Numbered from the stretch's first letter, positions 38,002 through 46,039 are shown. The stretch is DNA of 64,000 nucleotides from Streptomyces poriferorum (GCF_019399235.1 NZ_JAELVH010000005.1:62001-126000), one strand, 5' to 3'. A program made the numbers and translations. The notes: generated by a model from the sequence alone, not told the origin.

Positions 38002-38032
38002 TTGACTTAGAGCGCGATCCAGCGCCTAGCGT
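38002..38032 (+). promoter_or_regulatory. MerR-type promoter (19-bp spacer)
   Basis: TTGACT (38002-38007) and TAGCGT (38027-38032) are separated by 19 bases instead of 17. This over-long spacer is the hallmark of MerR-activated promoters. The spacer holds TTAGAGcgcgATCCAG, an imperfect dyad like MerR sites. The -10 ends 7 bases before the SDR start codon, which implies a leaderless mRNA. Confidence 0.75.
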
Positions 38033-38039
38033 CACCGCC

Positions 38040-38999
38040 ATGACGACACCTCAGCACAACATCGGGTCGGGTTTCGGTGCTCGCAGCACCACGGACGAGG
38101 TACTGAGCGGCATCGACCTGTCCGGCAGCACGGCGATTGTCACCGGTGGTTACTCGGGACTGGGCCTGGAGACGACACGAGCTCTGGCTGCGGCCGGTGC
38201 CCGCGTCGTCGTCCCCGCCCGCCGGCCGGAGGCCGCCCGGAAGGCGATCGAGAGCATCGACAATGCCGAGGCCGACGAACTCGACCTGTCCGACCTCGAC
38301 AGTGTCCGCGGCTTCGCCGAGCGGTTTCTGGCCTCGGGCCGCACGATCGATCTCGTGATCAACAGTGCCGGGATCATGGCCTGCCCCGAGACGCGGGTCG
38401 GCCCGGGCTGGGAGGCGCAGTTCGCCACCAACCACCTCGGTCACTACGCGCTGGTCAATCACCTCTGGCCGGCTATCGCCCAAGGCGGCGCACGTGTGGT
38501 CGCCGTGTCCTCCGGTGCCCACGGGATGGGCGTGCGCTGGGACGACATGCAGTTCGAGCGCGGCTACGACCGATGGCAGGCGTACGGGCAGGCGAAGGCT
38601 GCCAACGTGCTGTTCGCCGTGCAACTCGACGCACTCGGCCGCGACGCCGGAGTCAGGGCGTTCGCGGTGCACCCGGGCAGCATCCTCACCCCTCTTCAGC
38701 GCCACCTCGCCAAGGCGGAAATGGTGGACGCGGGCTGGATCGACGAACACGGCAACCTGACCGATCCCACCTTCAAGACGCCGGCACAGGGCGCCGCGAC
38801 ACAGGTGTGGGCGGCGACGTCACCCCAACTCGTCGGCAGGGGCGGCGTGTACTGCGAGGACTGCGATGTGGCCGAGCCGGCCCGCGACGGCACGGAGGGC
38901 GGTGTGCACGCACACGCGACCGACCCCGAGCAGGCCGCTCGCCTGTGGGCGCTCTCGGCCGAGCTCACGGGTGTCGACGCCTTCGCGGCGGCCCGCTGA
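38040..38999 (+). CDS. SDR family oxidoreductase
   Basis: The 319-residue Rossmann enzyme has the cofactor motif TGGYSGLG, NSAGIM, and the catalytic Tyr/Lys in YGQAK, the short-chain dehydrogenase set. The overall layout is like the WW-domain-oxidoreductase-like and retinol-dehydrogenase-like SDRs of actinobacteria. The ATG is effectively at the predicted transcription start, so the message is probably leaderless. The spacer length and dyad suggest MerR control, but no MerR gene lies in this window. Substrate unknown. Confidence 0.92.
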   Translation: MTTPQHNIGSGFGARSTTDEVLSGIDLSGSTAIVTGGYSGLGLETTRALAAAGARVVVPARRPEAARKAIESIDNAEADELDLSDLDSVRGFAERFLASGRTIDLVINSAGIMACPETRVGPGWEAQFATNHLGHYALVNHLWPAIAQGGARVVAVSSGAHGMGVRWDDMQFERGYDRWQAYGQAKAANVLFAVQLDALGRDAGVRAFAVHPGSILTPLQRHLAKAEMVDAGWIDEHGNLTDPTFKTPAQGAATQVWAATSPQLVGRGGVYCEDCDVAEPARDGTEGGVHAHATDPEQAARLWALSAELTGVDAFAAAR

Positions 39000-39071
39000 C
39001 CGCACCGCTCCCCGCGCCGCGGTCACCGCCCCCGGCAGAGGGGAAGCGGAGAGCCCCGAACGGCCGTCGAT

Positions 39072-39452
39072 ATGATCGCGGCCGTGACCGCGCCGGAACC
39101 AACCATCGTCGCCACCTCGGGCGGACACCGTGCGGGAGGACGTACCGGCGTGATGTTCGATGCCCTCGTGCATCACGCCGTCGACCTTTCCGGGGCGCAC
39201 GGCCGGCGCCCGCGTGTGATGTACGTGGGCACGGCGATCGGGGACGCCGAGCACTTCACGGCCCGCATGGCGGAGGCCGGCCGGACAGCAGGCTTCGATC
39301 TGACGCCACTGAACCTGTTCCCCATGCCCAACATGGAGGACGTCGGAGTGGGGCTGGTCTACCGCGGAACGGAACTGGTGGAGGCGGTGACCGAGGTCCC
39401 GGGCAAGGGCTCGTACGTGGTCGGGCGGGGAGGTGACAAGACGGTGGAGTAG
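39072..39452 (+). pseudogene. Peptidase E (S51) with an in-frame internal deletion
   Basis: The 126-residue frame begins as peptidase E (IVATSGGHRAGGRTGVMFDA, GRRPRVMYVGTAIGDAEHFT, LTPLNLFPMPN). It then jumps at MEDV to the C-terminal end of the same family (GVGLVYRGTELVEAVTEVPG). The complete enzyme is about 230-250 residues. The missing middle of roughly 110 residues carries the nucleophilic serine elbow and the other catalytic residues. The frame is preserved, so a small protein could be made but should be inactive as an aspartyl dipeptidase. The repeat at 39258-39287 lies within it. Confidence 0.85.
39258..39287 (+). repeat. 30-bp direct repeat, left copy
   Basis: These 30 bases (in the peptidase E frame TARMAEAGRT) recur exactly at 43266-43295. 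The left copy sits in its natural peptidase E context. Confidence 0.92.
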
Positions 39453-39508
39453 CGCGTCGAGCCCCGCAGGCTGCCCGCTGTCTCGCATTGAGGCGCGAGC
39501 GCCCGAGG

Positions 39509-39580
39509 CCCACCGAAGTACGCCAAACGATCGAACAATGTGCGGCTAAAGTTCGTTCGGTGGGTGCTTTGGTGTAGCGT
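39509..39580 (+). promoter_or_regulatory. tap promoter region with nested inverted repeats
   Basis: CCCACCGAA (39509-39517) pairs with TTCGGTGGG (39556-39564), and inside this CGAAC (39532-39536) pairs with GTTCG (39551-39555). A TAGCGT -10 follows at 39575-39580, 25 bases before the tap start. It is a candidate operator, perhaps for autoregulation by the helix-turn-helix of Tap. Confidence 0.55.
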
Positions 39581-39605
39581 CCGAGAGTGATCGGGGAGGT
39601 TTCTG

Positions 39606-41765
39606 GTGTCTGAACTGTTCGACGCGGTCGATGCTCTCATCGCGGACCACTCACCTCTGCCGCCGCCCCAGGAACGGGAGCGTCTGCGCAAGGCCCACGG
39701 CCTGACACAGGAACAGGTGGCCGCCGCACTGGGCGTGCGCAGGGCGACAGTGGTGAGCTGGGAGAACGGCAGGACGGAACCGCGCCCGCCGCAACGCGAG
39801 GCCTACGCCCGACTGGTGAACAAGCTCGCCGAGCTGTATCCCGAGGCGTCCGCCCCGACGACGGCACCGGCGCGCGGCCCGGAAGCACCGGAAGCACCGG
39901 AAGCGCAGTCCGCTGCCGCACCCGCACCCGAAGTGCCCGCACCTGCCGCACCTGCCGCACCAGCGCCCGTGCTCGCGCCCGAAGCGCAGTCCCCTCCGCC
40001 CCCGGACCGGACCACGGCGACGCGCACGGCCTCACGACGTCCGTTGCCCGCGAAGACCGCCACGTCACCGTCGGGGACCGATCCGCGTTATGCGAACGGT
40101 CCCCTGGCCGTCGTCGACGTCGAGGACGGCCAGGTCGCGGCGTACTGCGTCGGCGGCCTCGTCCTGGACGTGCCCGCCAAGTCCGCCCCCGCCCTTGTCG
40201 AGTGGGTTCTGAGCGAAGCGAAGCTGGGCGCTCCCCGGCTGAGCCGCAACGGCAAGGACGCCGATCCCCTGATCGTCCTGACGCCCGCCGCGTGCGAACG
40301 CTACGGTCTGCCCCCGCAGCTCAGCGAGGAGGAACGCTCGGCAGGGCGGCTCCCCGAAGGCCACCGGGTGATCCAGCAGCTGTCCCGGGCGAACTGGCAG
40401 CTCACCCGCCGGGGTTTCGGCCCGTGGGCCCGTATCTACCGTCCCGCACAGGGCGGCAACCGCGCCTGCGTCCAGCTGTGCATTCCGTCATGGAACGCGC
40501 TCGACGCGCGCAGCTGGGGCAGTGCCGGGCAGCTCCCGGCCCCCGAACTCGCACGCCTCCTCGGCACCTACGCGACCCGTGTGATCACCCCCCGCGGTTC
40601 GACAGCGGTCACCGGCCTGGAGCTGATGACGGCGCTGCACCCGCCCACCCGGGCGAGCGAACCCGACCCCGCCGGCAAGCGGCACAGCGAGTACAACCCC
40701 GGCTCTCTCGGCAACGAGCCCGTGGACTGCGCCCCGTGCGAAGCACCCGACGGGCACCCGCTCCTGGCCGATCTGCCGCGATTCCATCAGCGCACCCCGG
40801 ATCAGATGCTCATGGAAGAGGCGTACGACTGGGCGCGTCCGCTCACCGACGAAGAGTGCACCAGGCGGTACGTGGTCGGCATCGACGTCAACATGGCCTT
40901 CGCCGCAGCCGCCAACGGCACCACGGTGGGCCTGGGTGCGCCCACGCACCTCCATCACCCCGCCTTCGACCCGAAACTGCCCGGCTCCTGGCTCGTCGAC
41001 CTCTCCCACATCGAGCTGGACGACCGCCTCCCCTCACCTTTCACCCCCCGGGGCGATCGCCCCACCGGGCCCGCCTGGTACGCGACGCCGACCGTGGCCT
41101 ACGCCGTCGAACTCGGCTACCGGGTCGCCCCGTCCGAGGCCTACGTCCGTCACGACAACGGCCGCTACCTCGACGGCTGGTACAACCGTCTCCGCGATGC
41201 CTACATCGCGACGATGGCCGACCTCGGCGTCACCACCGGCCTGTCCCCGGCCGACTTCCTGACAGCGATGGACGGCTACAGGGAGCACGACCCGCAGATG
41301 GCGACCGTCCTGACCGCGGTGAAGGCCACTGTCAAGGGCGGCCTGGGCAAGCTCCGTGAACGCCCACGCGGTGAAGGCTGGAAGCCGGGCCGGCCCTGGC
41401 GGGCCCTGTCCCGCCCCACCTGGCGTCCCGACATCCGCGCCGCTGTCATCTCCAAGGCCCGCACCAACATGCACCGCAAGATGCTCAAACTCGCCGACGC
41501 CACCGGCCAGTACCCCATCGCGGTCCTCTCCGACTGCGCCGTCTACGCCAGCGACGGCCCCGGCCCCCTCGACTTCCTCCCCTACGAGGGCGACAAACCG
41601 CTGCCCGGCGGCTTCCGGCTCGGCGTAAGCCCCGGCATGGTCAAGCACGAAGGCACCCAGACCACCCTGTGGGCCGAAAGCGTCCACGAGGAACACGGGC
41701 AGGACGAGAATCTCGCCCGGTACATCAAGGACGGCCACGTCGCCCGCTCCGACAACGGGGAGTAA
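39606..41765 (+). CDS. tap: Telomere-associated protein Tap
   Basis: The 719-residue protein has an N-terminal Xre-type helix-turn-helix (about 28-62, THEQ-like: LTQEQVAAALGVRRATVVSW). A Pro/Ala-rich linker follows (about 83-150). The long C-terminal region is typical of Streptomyces Tap (AVVDVEDGQVAAYCVGGLVL, YVVGIDVNMAFAAAANGTTV, GGLGKLRERPRGEGWKPGRP). Tap binds the telomere 3' overhang and recruits Tpg during end patching on linear replicons. It is followed after only 3 bases by tpg, the conserved operon. Start GTG 39606 has GGGGAGG upstream. Confidence 0.95.
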   Translation: MSELFDAVDALIADHSPLPPPQERERLRKAHGLTQEQVAAALGVRRATVVSWENGRTEPRPPQREAYARLVNKLAELYPEASAPTTAPARGPEAPEAPEAQSAAAPAPEVPAPAAPAAPAPVLAPEAQSPPPPDRTTATRTASRRPLPAKTATSPSGTDPRYANGPLAVVDVEDGQVAAYCVGGLVLDVPAKSAPALVEWVLSEAKLGAPRLSRNGKDADPLIVLTPAACERYGLPPQLSEEERSAGRLPEGHRVIQQLSRANWQLTRRGFGPWARIYRPAQGGNRACVQLCIPSWNALDARSWGSAGQLPAPELARLLGTYATRVITPRGSTAVTGLELMTALHPPTRASEPDPAGKRHSEYNPGSLGNEPVDCAPCEAPDGHPLLADLPRFHQRTPDQMLMEEAYDWARPLTDEECTRRYVVGIDVNMAFAAAANGTTVGLGAPTHLHHPAFDPKLPGSWLVDLSHIELDDRLPSPFTPRGDRPTGPAWYATPTVAYAVELGYRVAPSEAYVRHDNGRYLDGWYNRLRDAYIATMADLGVTTGLSPADFLTAMDGYREHDPQMATVLTAVKATVKGGLGKLRERPRGEGWKPGRPWRALSRPTWRPDIRAAVISKARTNMHRKMLKLADATGQYPIAVLSDCAVYASDGPGPLDFLPYEGDKPLPGGFRLGVSPGMVKHEGTQTTLWAESVHEEHGQDENLARYIKDGHVARSDNGE

Positions 41766-41768
41766 CCG

Positions 41769-42323
41769 ATGGGAAAGCTCGCCGACGGCCTCGACAAAGC
41801 CGTCCACGAAGCGTTCACGCGCCCGATCCCCAAGTCGGCCGGGGCACGCATGCGCTACCTCGTCAGACAGCTCAAATCCACCAGGGCCGCCGCCCAGCAG
41901 CTGGGGATCAGCCAGCGCACCGTCGAGCGTTACGTGAAGGACCAGATCAGAACACCACGCAAAGACCTCGCCGCACGCCTGGAACGCCAGGTCGCCGCAC
42001 GGTGGCAGCCCAAGATCCGCGCCCAGGCCAAACAGAAGGCCGCCACCACCCACGGGATCGTGATCGACACCCGCGCACGCTTCGGTTACACCGCGGCCCC
42101 CGGCTCCACCGACGACGCCCGGCTGCGCCATCTCACGGTGGCACTCCCGCCCACCTACGCAGCCCGCCTCTTCGACGCACGCGACCAGGGCGCCACCGAC
42201 GAACAACTCCGGAACATCGCGGCCGAAGCACTGCAGGAGACCTACTTCAAGGACGGTGGCCGCCGGGCGTCCGGACTCCTGGTGGAGTACACCGACGTCG
42301 AGCACATCGAGTTCGGTCTGTAG
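41769..42323 (+). CDS. tpg: Telomere terminal protein Tpg
   Basis: The 184-residue protein is the typical length for Tpg. It begins MGKLADGLDKAVHEAFTRPI and has a helix-turn-helix-like STRAAAQQLGISQRTVERYV. It carries Thr114 in GYTAAPGST. Thr114 is the residue reported (from memory of the Streptomyces coelicolor/lividans work) to receive the first deoxynucleotide. Tpg primes telomere patching and stays covalently attached to the 5' DNA ends. Its ribosome site (GGGGAG) lies inside the end of tap, with 3 bases between genes. Confidence 0.97.
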   Translation: MGKLADGLDKAVHEAFTRPIPKSAGARMRYLVRQLKSTRAAAQQLGISQRTVERYVKDQIRTPRKDLAARLERQVAARWQPKIRAQAKQKAATTHGIVIDTRARFGYTAAPGSTDDARLRHLTVALPPTYAARLFDARDQGATDEQLRNIAAEALQETYFKDGGRRASGLLVEYTDVEHIEFGL

Positions 42324-42345
42324 GTAAGGACCCCGCGCAGTGCAA

Positions 42346-42361
42346 CCGGATGCGCATCCGG
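42346..42361. repeat. 16-bp palindrome downstream of tpg
   Basis: CCGGATGCGCATCCGG is self-complementary with no spacer, 23 bases after the tpg stop codon. It could terminate the operon or bind a dimer. Between it and 42896 only the small ORF at 42375-42617 is visible. Confidence 0.5.
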
Positions 42362-42374
42362 GTCGCGCCTCGGC

Positions 42375-42617
42375 TCACGTACCCCTCGGCACCTCGATGT
42401 CGTAGACCAGCGCGTACACGATGTCCCGGGCCTGACGCAGGTCGTAGCCCGTCGCGTCCAGGATCACCTTGAGTGCCCGGAAGGTGTCGCCGCCCAGCAT
42501 GAACATGCGCGCGTCGGCCTGTGCCTCGGCCGGAACCGCGAGACTGCGGGCTCGTCGAGGATCCACGCTCCGCGGGATCTTCGGCAGCCCGCCCTCCTTC
42601 TTCCTGCCCCCGAACAC
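42375..42617 (-). CDS. Small hypothetical protein beside tap-tpg
   Basis: The predicted product has about 80 residues. Its C-terminal half looks coding (GDTFRALKVILDATGYDLRQ, ARDIVYALVYDIEVP), while the N-terminal half is basic and less protein-like. GTG 42617 has GGGGA just upstream, and a TTG at 42629 is also possible. It is convergent with tpg. No family was recognised, and there is no signal peptide or membrane segment. Confidence 0.45.
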   Translation of the reverse strand: MFGGRKKEGGLPKIPRSVDPRRARSLAVPAEAQADARMFMLGGDTFRALKVILDATGYDLRQARDIVYALVYDIEVPRGT

Positions 42618-42895
42618 TTCAGTCCCCAACCCCTCATCCGTACGGCCTGTTCGTGGAGCGCAATTCTATGTGGCCGGGCCCTCGGGCCGATTCGGGGTCC
42701 TCGCCACGGCCGGCAGTGGCGGTTGCGTCAGGAAGACGTGAGTGAACACGGAATTACGGGGCACGAGGATGGTCGGGACGGAAAGCTTATGGCTGCCGAT
42801 TCCAGGTCGGCCATGTAGTACCGGTCGAATGCGAGGGCGTCGCTGCACAGCGGCGTTCCCGTAATCGCCTAAGAGACTTGATGATGGGAACTGAC

Positions 42896-43051
42896 ATGAT
42901 TCTTCTCGGTGCAATACTGCTCATAATCGGCCTGCTGGTCGGTATGTCCTTGCTGACGACCATCGGCGGTGTGCTCGTCGTGGTGGGTGCCGTTCTGTGG
43001 ATCCTTGGTGCCAGTGGGCGCAAGGTGGGCGGACGTAGGCACTACTTCTGA
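42896..43051 (+). CDS. Small membrane protein, DUF6131-like
   Basis: The 51-residue protein is MILLGAILLIIGLLVGMSLL followed by TTIGGVLVVVGAVLWILGAS and a basic tail GRKVGGRRHYF. It has two hydrophobic segments with a cytoplasmic or external RRHYF end. This exact layout is widespread in Streptomyces (DUF6131 family, judged from memory). GGGAA lies upstream of the ATG, and a strong hairpin follows. Function unknown. Confidence 0.88.
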   Translation: MILLGAILLIIGLLVGMSLLTTIGGVLVVVGAVLWILGASGRKVGGRRHYF

Positions 43052-43089
43052 TCCTCTCCAGCCGGCAGTAAATGGCTGAAGACAGTTAT

Positions 43090-43133
43090 GTGCGGGTGGG
43101 CCGCGACGGCGTATCGTCGCGGCCCACCCGCAC
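43090..43133 (+). terminator. Terminator after the small membrane protein
   Basis: A 19-bp perfect stem (43090-43108 with 43115-43133) has a 6-base loop, 38 bases after the stop codon. Confidence 0.9.
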
Positions 43134-43265
43134 GTCACCGGTCATTCCTGGAATGAGTGAAGTGGAATTGTTCATGGGTGCGCGGTGAGAAATAGCTCAT
43201 CGCGGAAGAGGGGAGTGCAGTCGGGGGCTTTCGGTTCACGAGGTCGACGGCACGGTTTTCACCGT

Positions 43266-43349
43266 ACGGCCCGCATGGCGGAGGCCGGCCGGACATTCAC
43301 CTTCGCCGACCCCGACGGCCACCCGGTCACGCTCCCGGACCGCATCTGA
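43266..43349 (+). pseudogene. Chimeric scrap: 30-bp repeat (right copy) joined to a VOC C-terminus
   Basis: Bases 43266-43295 repeat 39258-39287 exactly. They continue in the same frame into TFTFADPDGHPVTLPDRI and a TGA, the C-terminal strand of a VOC-fold protein. The rest of that VOC gene is absent. The piece is a recombination scar. Confidence 0.85.
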
Positions 43350-43382
43350 CGCACCGCGACGACACCGCACGCCGCCCCCCGC

Positions 43383-44288
43383 TCACGCAGGCCCGGCCGC
43401 CTCTTCGCCGACGCCGATGCCCAGCCGGCCGGCCACGGTGGTCAGGGCCGCGCCGAGTGGGAGCGCGATGCGGGCGACGGCGTGCCGGTCGCCCCGGGTG
43501 AGGTCCCGGTTCACGATCAGTACGGGTTTGCCGTCCTGGGCTGCGTAGCGGACGAACCGGAGCCCGGACATCACGGTCAGAGAGGAGCCCAGGACCAGCA
43601 GCGAGGCCGCTTCACGGACCAGGCTGCGGCAGTGCTCGACCCGCTGTGGGGGCACGGCTTCGCCGAAGAACACCACGTCCGGTTTGAGGATGCCGCCGCA
43701 GAGCGTGCAGGACACCACGTGGAAGTCCCCGACCTGGTCGTCGGTGAGGTCGGCGTCCCCATCCGGATTGATCGCGGCGGCCACCGGCGCGAAACCCGCA
43801 TTGGCTTCCTCCAGCCGCCGGGCAAGGTCGCGGCGCAGGCTCACAGCGCCGCAGGAAAGACACACGACCCGTTCCAGGCTTCCGTGGAGTTCCACCGCGT
43901 CCTCGCTGCCCGCGGCCTGGTGCAGCCCGTCGACGTTCTGGGTGATCACACCCGAGAGCAGGCCGTGCCGCTCGAACGCGGCCACGGCCCGGTGCCCCGC
44001 GTTCGGGCGGGCCCGGCCGAACGTACGCCAGCCGAGGTGGCTGCGCGCCCAGTACCTGCGGCGGGCCTGGGCGCCCGCCGTGAAGTCCTGGTACGTCATC
44101 GGAGTGTGCCGGCTCAGGCTCCCGCCCTCGCCCCGGTAGTCGGGGATGCCCGACTCCGTGGAGATGCCCGCCCCGCTGAGCACCAGCACACCGCCGGCGC
44201 GGAGCGCATCGGCGACCGGCTCCAGGTCGGTGGTGGCAGGAGGCAGATCTTCGGTGGGGGCCCAGCTCAGAGTGGGGCGCATACGCAT
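43383..44288 (-). CDS. Sir2-family NAD-dependent protein deacylase
   Basis: The 301-residue sirtuin has GAGISTESGIPDYRG, TQNVDGLHQAAGS with the catalytic His in VELHGSL, the zinc pairs CLSCG and CTLCGG, and LGSSLTVMSG and IVNRD for NAD binding. It removes acyl groups from lysines using NAD. The start is ATG 44288 or ATG 44282 (MRMR), with GAAGAG nearby. It is divergent from the tiny-ORF/methyltransferase group. The target proteins are unknown. Confidence 0.95.
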   Translation of the reverse strand: MRMRPTLSWAPTEDLPPATTDLEPVADALRAGGVLVLSGAGISTESGIPDYRGEGGSLSRHTPMTYQDFTAGAQARRRYWARSHLGWRTFGRARPNAGHRAVAAFERHGLLSGVITQNVDGLHQAAGSEDAVELHGSLERVVCLSCGAVSLRRDLARRLEEANAGFAPVAAAINPDGDADLTDDQVGDFHVVSCTLCGGILKPDVVFFGEAVPPQRVEHCRSLVREAASLLVLGSSLTVMSGLRFVRYAAQDGKPVLIVNRDLTRGDRHAVARIALPLGAALTTVAGRLGIGVGEEAAGPA

Positions 44289-44486
44289 CTCTTCAGGGTA
44301 CGGAACCGGTGGCGGAACCCGCTCGCCCGCCCGGCTGCCCCGTCCTTCGCGGGCACCTCCGCCCGCCCGGCCACCATCAGTCATGACAGCAAGTGCGCGA
44401 ACCATCACCTGGTGTGTGCAACGAGTGGTCCTCGACCCGGTGCGGCGCGCCTCGGCCGAGGCGGCGGCCGCGGGAGGAGGATCGGC

Positions 44487-44561
44487 ATGGTCGGCGGGCC
44501 CGGCCACTTCGGGACGGGCCGGACGGCACCACACACACCGCGTCGAGAGGCCCGGCCTTGA
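44487..44561 (+). CDS. Tiny ORF 1 upstream of methyltransferase
   Basis: A 24-codon frame (MVGGPGHFGTGRTAP, ending RREARP) starts at an ATG with an exceptionally strong site (GGAGGAGGATCGGC). Its TGA overlaps a TTG that opens the next small frame (TTGA). No homologue was recognised. The peptide may be a translated leader that sets up coupled translation of the downstream genes. Confidence 0.4.
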   Translation: MVGGPGHFGTGRTAPHTPRREARP

Positions 44562-44650
44562 AAGCATTGAGCGACCCGCTGTTCCAGTTCCCCACCGCCC
44601 GGGCGCCGGGGCTCATCAAGGACGGTCCGGTCGGACGGGCGGAGACGTGA
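44558..44650 (+). CDS. Tiny ORF 2 overlapping the methyltransferase start
   Basis: The 30-codon frame (LKALSDPLFQFPTARAPGLI, then KDGPVGRAET) begins at TTG 44558 and ends with a TGA overlapping the methyltransferase GTG (GTGA). The segments DPLFQFPTAR and GPVGR resemble the first residues of actinobacterial cytochromes P450, so it may be the stub of a lost P450. A short functional peptide is the alternative. It is too short to decide. Confidence 0.45.
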   Translation: MKALSDPLFQFPTARAPGLIKDGPVGRAET

Positions 44651-45474
44651 CCGGCACGCCCCGCGGGGCCGCGGCGGGCGACGGCCGCTACGGGGAGGCG
44701 TTCTTCCGGCCCGGACAGGCGGGGGAGGGGGAGCGCATCGACTTCGGGGCCCTCGCCTACGACGACTTCACCATGGCGCGTCTCCGGGCCCTCGGGGCCG
44801 GCCCGGGCTGGCGCTGCCTCGACGTCGGTGCCGGTACAGGCACGGTGTCCTGCCGGCTGCTGCGGGAGGCCGGGGTGGCGAGCGTGCTCGCCGTGGACCG
44901 CGACGTACGGTTCCTCGGAGACCGGCCCTTGCCCGGGCTCGATGTACGGGAGGCCGACATCACGCTCCCGGACTTCGCCCCCGGCCGGTTCCAGCTCGTC
45001 CACGCACGCTTCGTGCTGATGCACCTGCCCGAGCGCGACCGCATGATCACAGCACTGGCGGAGCTTGTCGCGCCCGGCGGAGTGCTGGTGCTCAGCGACG
45101 CGGTCGACCTGACGAGTGACCGGGCGCCCGGCACTCCGTACACCGCGGTGATGCGCGCCATGTGGCAGGGCCTGCGGACCGCGATCGGCACCGATGTCTC
45201 CTGGGTTCCGTCGTACCCGCAACTGCTGCGCGGGGCCGGGCTCAAGTCCGTCGCCGCCGAGATTTACGTGCCACCGCTGCTGCCGGGCAGTGCCATCAGC
45301 CGCTTCTGGGAGGACACCTGGGAGCGGAGCAGGGCCGCGATGCTCGCCACCGGCCTGGTCGACGACGCGGCCATGGACGCGGCGGTCCGCTACGTGAAGT
45401 CGGAGGAGTGTGCCGCCCTGTCGGCCGGCATGCTCACGGCCTGGGGCCGGAAACCCGAGGAGGACGCGGCATGA
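44647..45474 (+). CDS. Class I SAM-dependent methyltransferase
   Basis: The 275-residue protein has motif I WRCLDVGAGTGTVSCRLLRE, the acidic residue of motif II in LAVDRDVRF, LVHARFVLMHLPERDRMI and LVAPGGVLVLSDAVDL. It ends LTAWGRKPEEDAA. GTG 44647 overlaps the stop of tiny ORF 2, so its translation is likely coupled. It is related to the methyltransferase at 18023-18826. Substrate unknown. Confidence 0.9.
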   Translation: MTGTPRGAAAGDGRYGEAFFRPGQAGEGERIDFGALAYDDFTMARLRALGAGPGWRCLDVGAGTGTVSCRLLREAGVASVLAVDRDVRFLGDRPLPGLDVREADITLPDFAPGRFQLVHARFVLMHLPERDRMITALAELVAPGGVLVLSDAVDLTSDRAPGTPYTAVMRAMWQGLRTAIGTDVSWVPSYPQLLRGAGLKSVAAEIYVPPLLPGSAISRFWEDTWERSRAAMLATGLVDDAAMDAAVRYVKSEECAALSAGMLTAWGRKPEEDAA

Positions 45475-45599
45475 GGTACCCGACGCCGAGCGGCCGACTG
45501 CCGCTCGGCGTCGGCGGGCCCGGGTGTGCTGCCTCGGGACGCGGGTAGTCGAGACGACGTCCGGAACCCGGATGCCCGCGAAGCAGGAGGAGGAAGGCC

Positions 45600-45980
45600 A
45601 TGGCAGTGCCGAAGACGAGCGTGCTGGTGCTGGACTGCGCGGAGCCGAAAGAACTGGCCGACTTCTACGCCATGTTGCTCAACGCGGAAGTCCGCGTCGG
45701 CGACGACCCCGATATCGTCGAGGTCGTGGGCCACCGCGGGGTGCATCTCGCGATTCGCAGGGACCACGGTTACGCGCCGCCGAGCTGGCCGCGGCCCGAT
45801 GATTCCCAGCAGGCTCATCTGCGCATCCTGGTGGCACGGGAGGATCTCGACGAGGCGGAGCGTGAGGCCGTCGGTCTCGGCGCGCGCCCTCTGGGCGCGA
45901 AGAGCAACGACGGCGTCCGTGACGCGCGCCTCTATTCCGATCCGGCCGGACACCCTTTCACGCTCGCCCCGCCCGGCTGA
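45600..45980 (+). CDS. VOC family protein
   Basis: The 126-residue protein begins AVPKTSVLVLDCAEPKELAD with FYAMLLNAEVRVGDD and ends ARLYSDPAGHPFTLAPPG, a two-module VOC fold. It resembles uncharacterised Streptomyces glyoxalase-like proteins. Very strong ribosome site (AGGAGGAGGAAGG). It has the same direction as the methyltransferase (gap 125 bases) and the SRPBCC gene (gap 59 bases). Metal and substrate unknown. Confidence 0.88.
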   Translation: MAVPKTSVLVLDCAEPKELADFYAMLLNAEVRVGDDPDIVEVVGHRGVHLAIRRDHGYAPPSWPRPDDSQQAHLRILVAREDLDEAEREAVGLGARPLGAKSNDGVRDARLYSDPAGHPFTLAPPG

Positions 45981-46039
45981 TCCCCCGGGCAGGACCAGCG
46001 AACCGCCGACGAACCCGCGAACCCACGAAGGAGTCCCGC

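Noticed and set aside
41034-42305. Minus-strand frame opposite the end of tap and tpg
   Set aside because: It is antisense to two well-identified genes and has no features of its own.
42375-42895. Search for telomere-like palindromes next to tap-tpg
   Set aside because: Only one 16-bp palindrome (42346-42361) was found, not the clustered palindromes of a Streptomyces telomere, so this is not a chromosome end.
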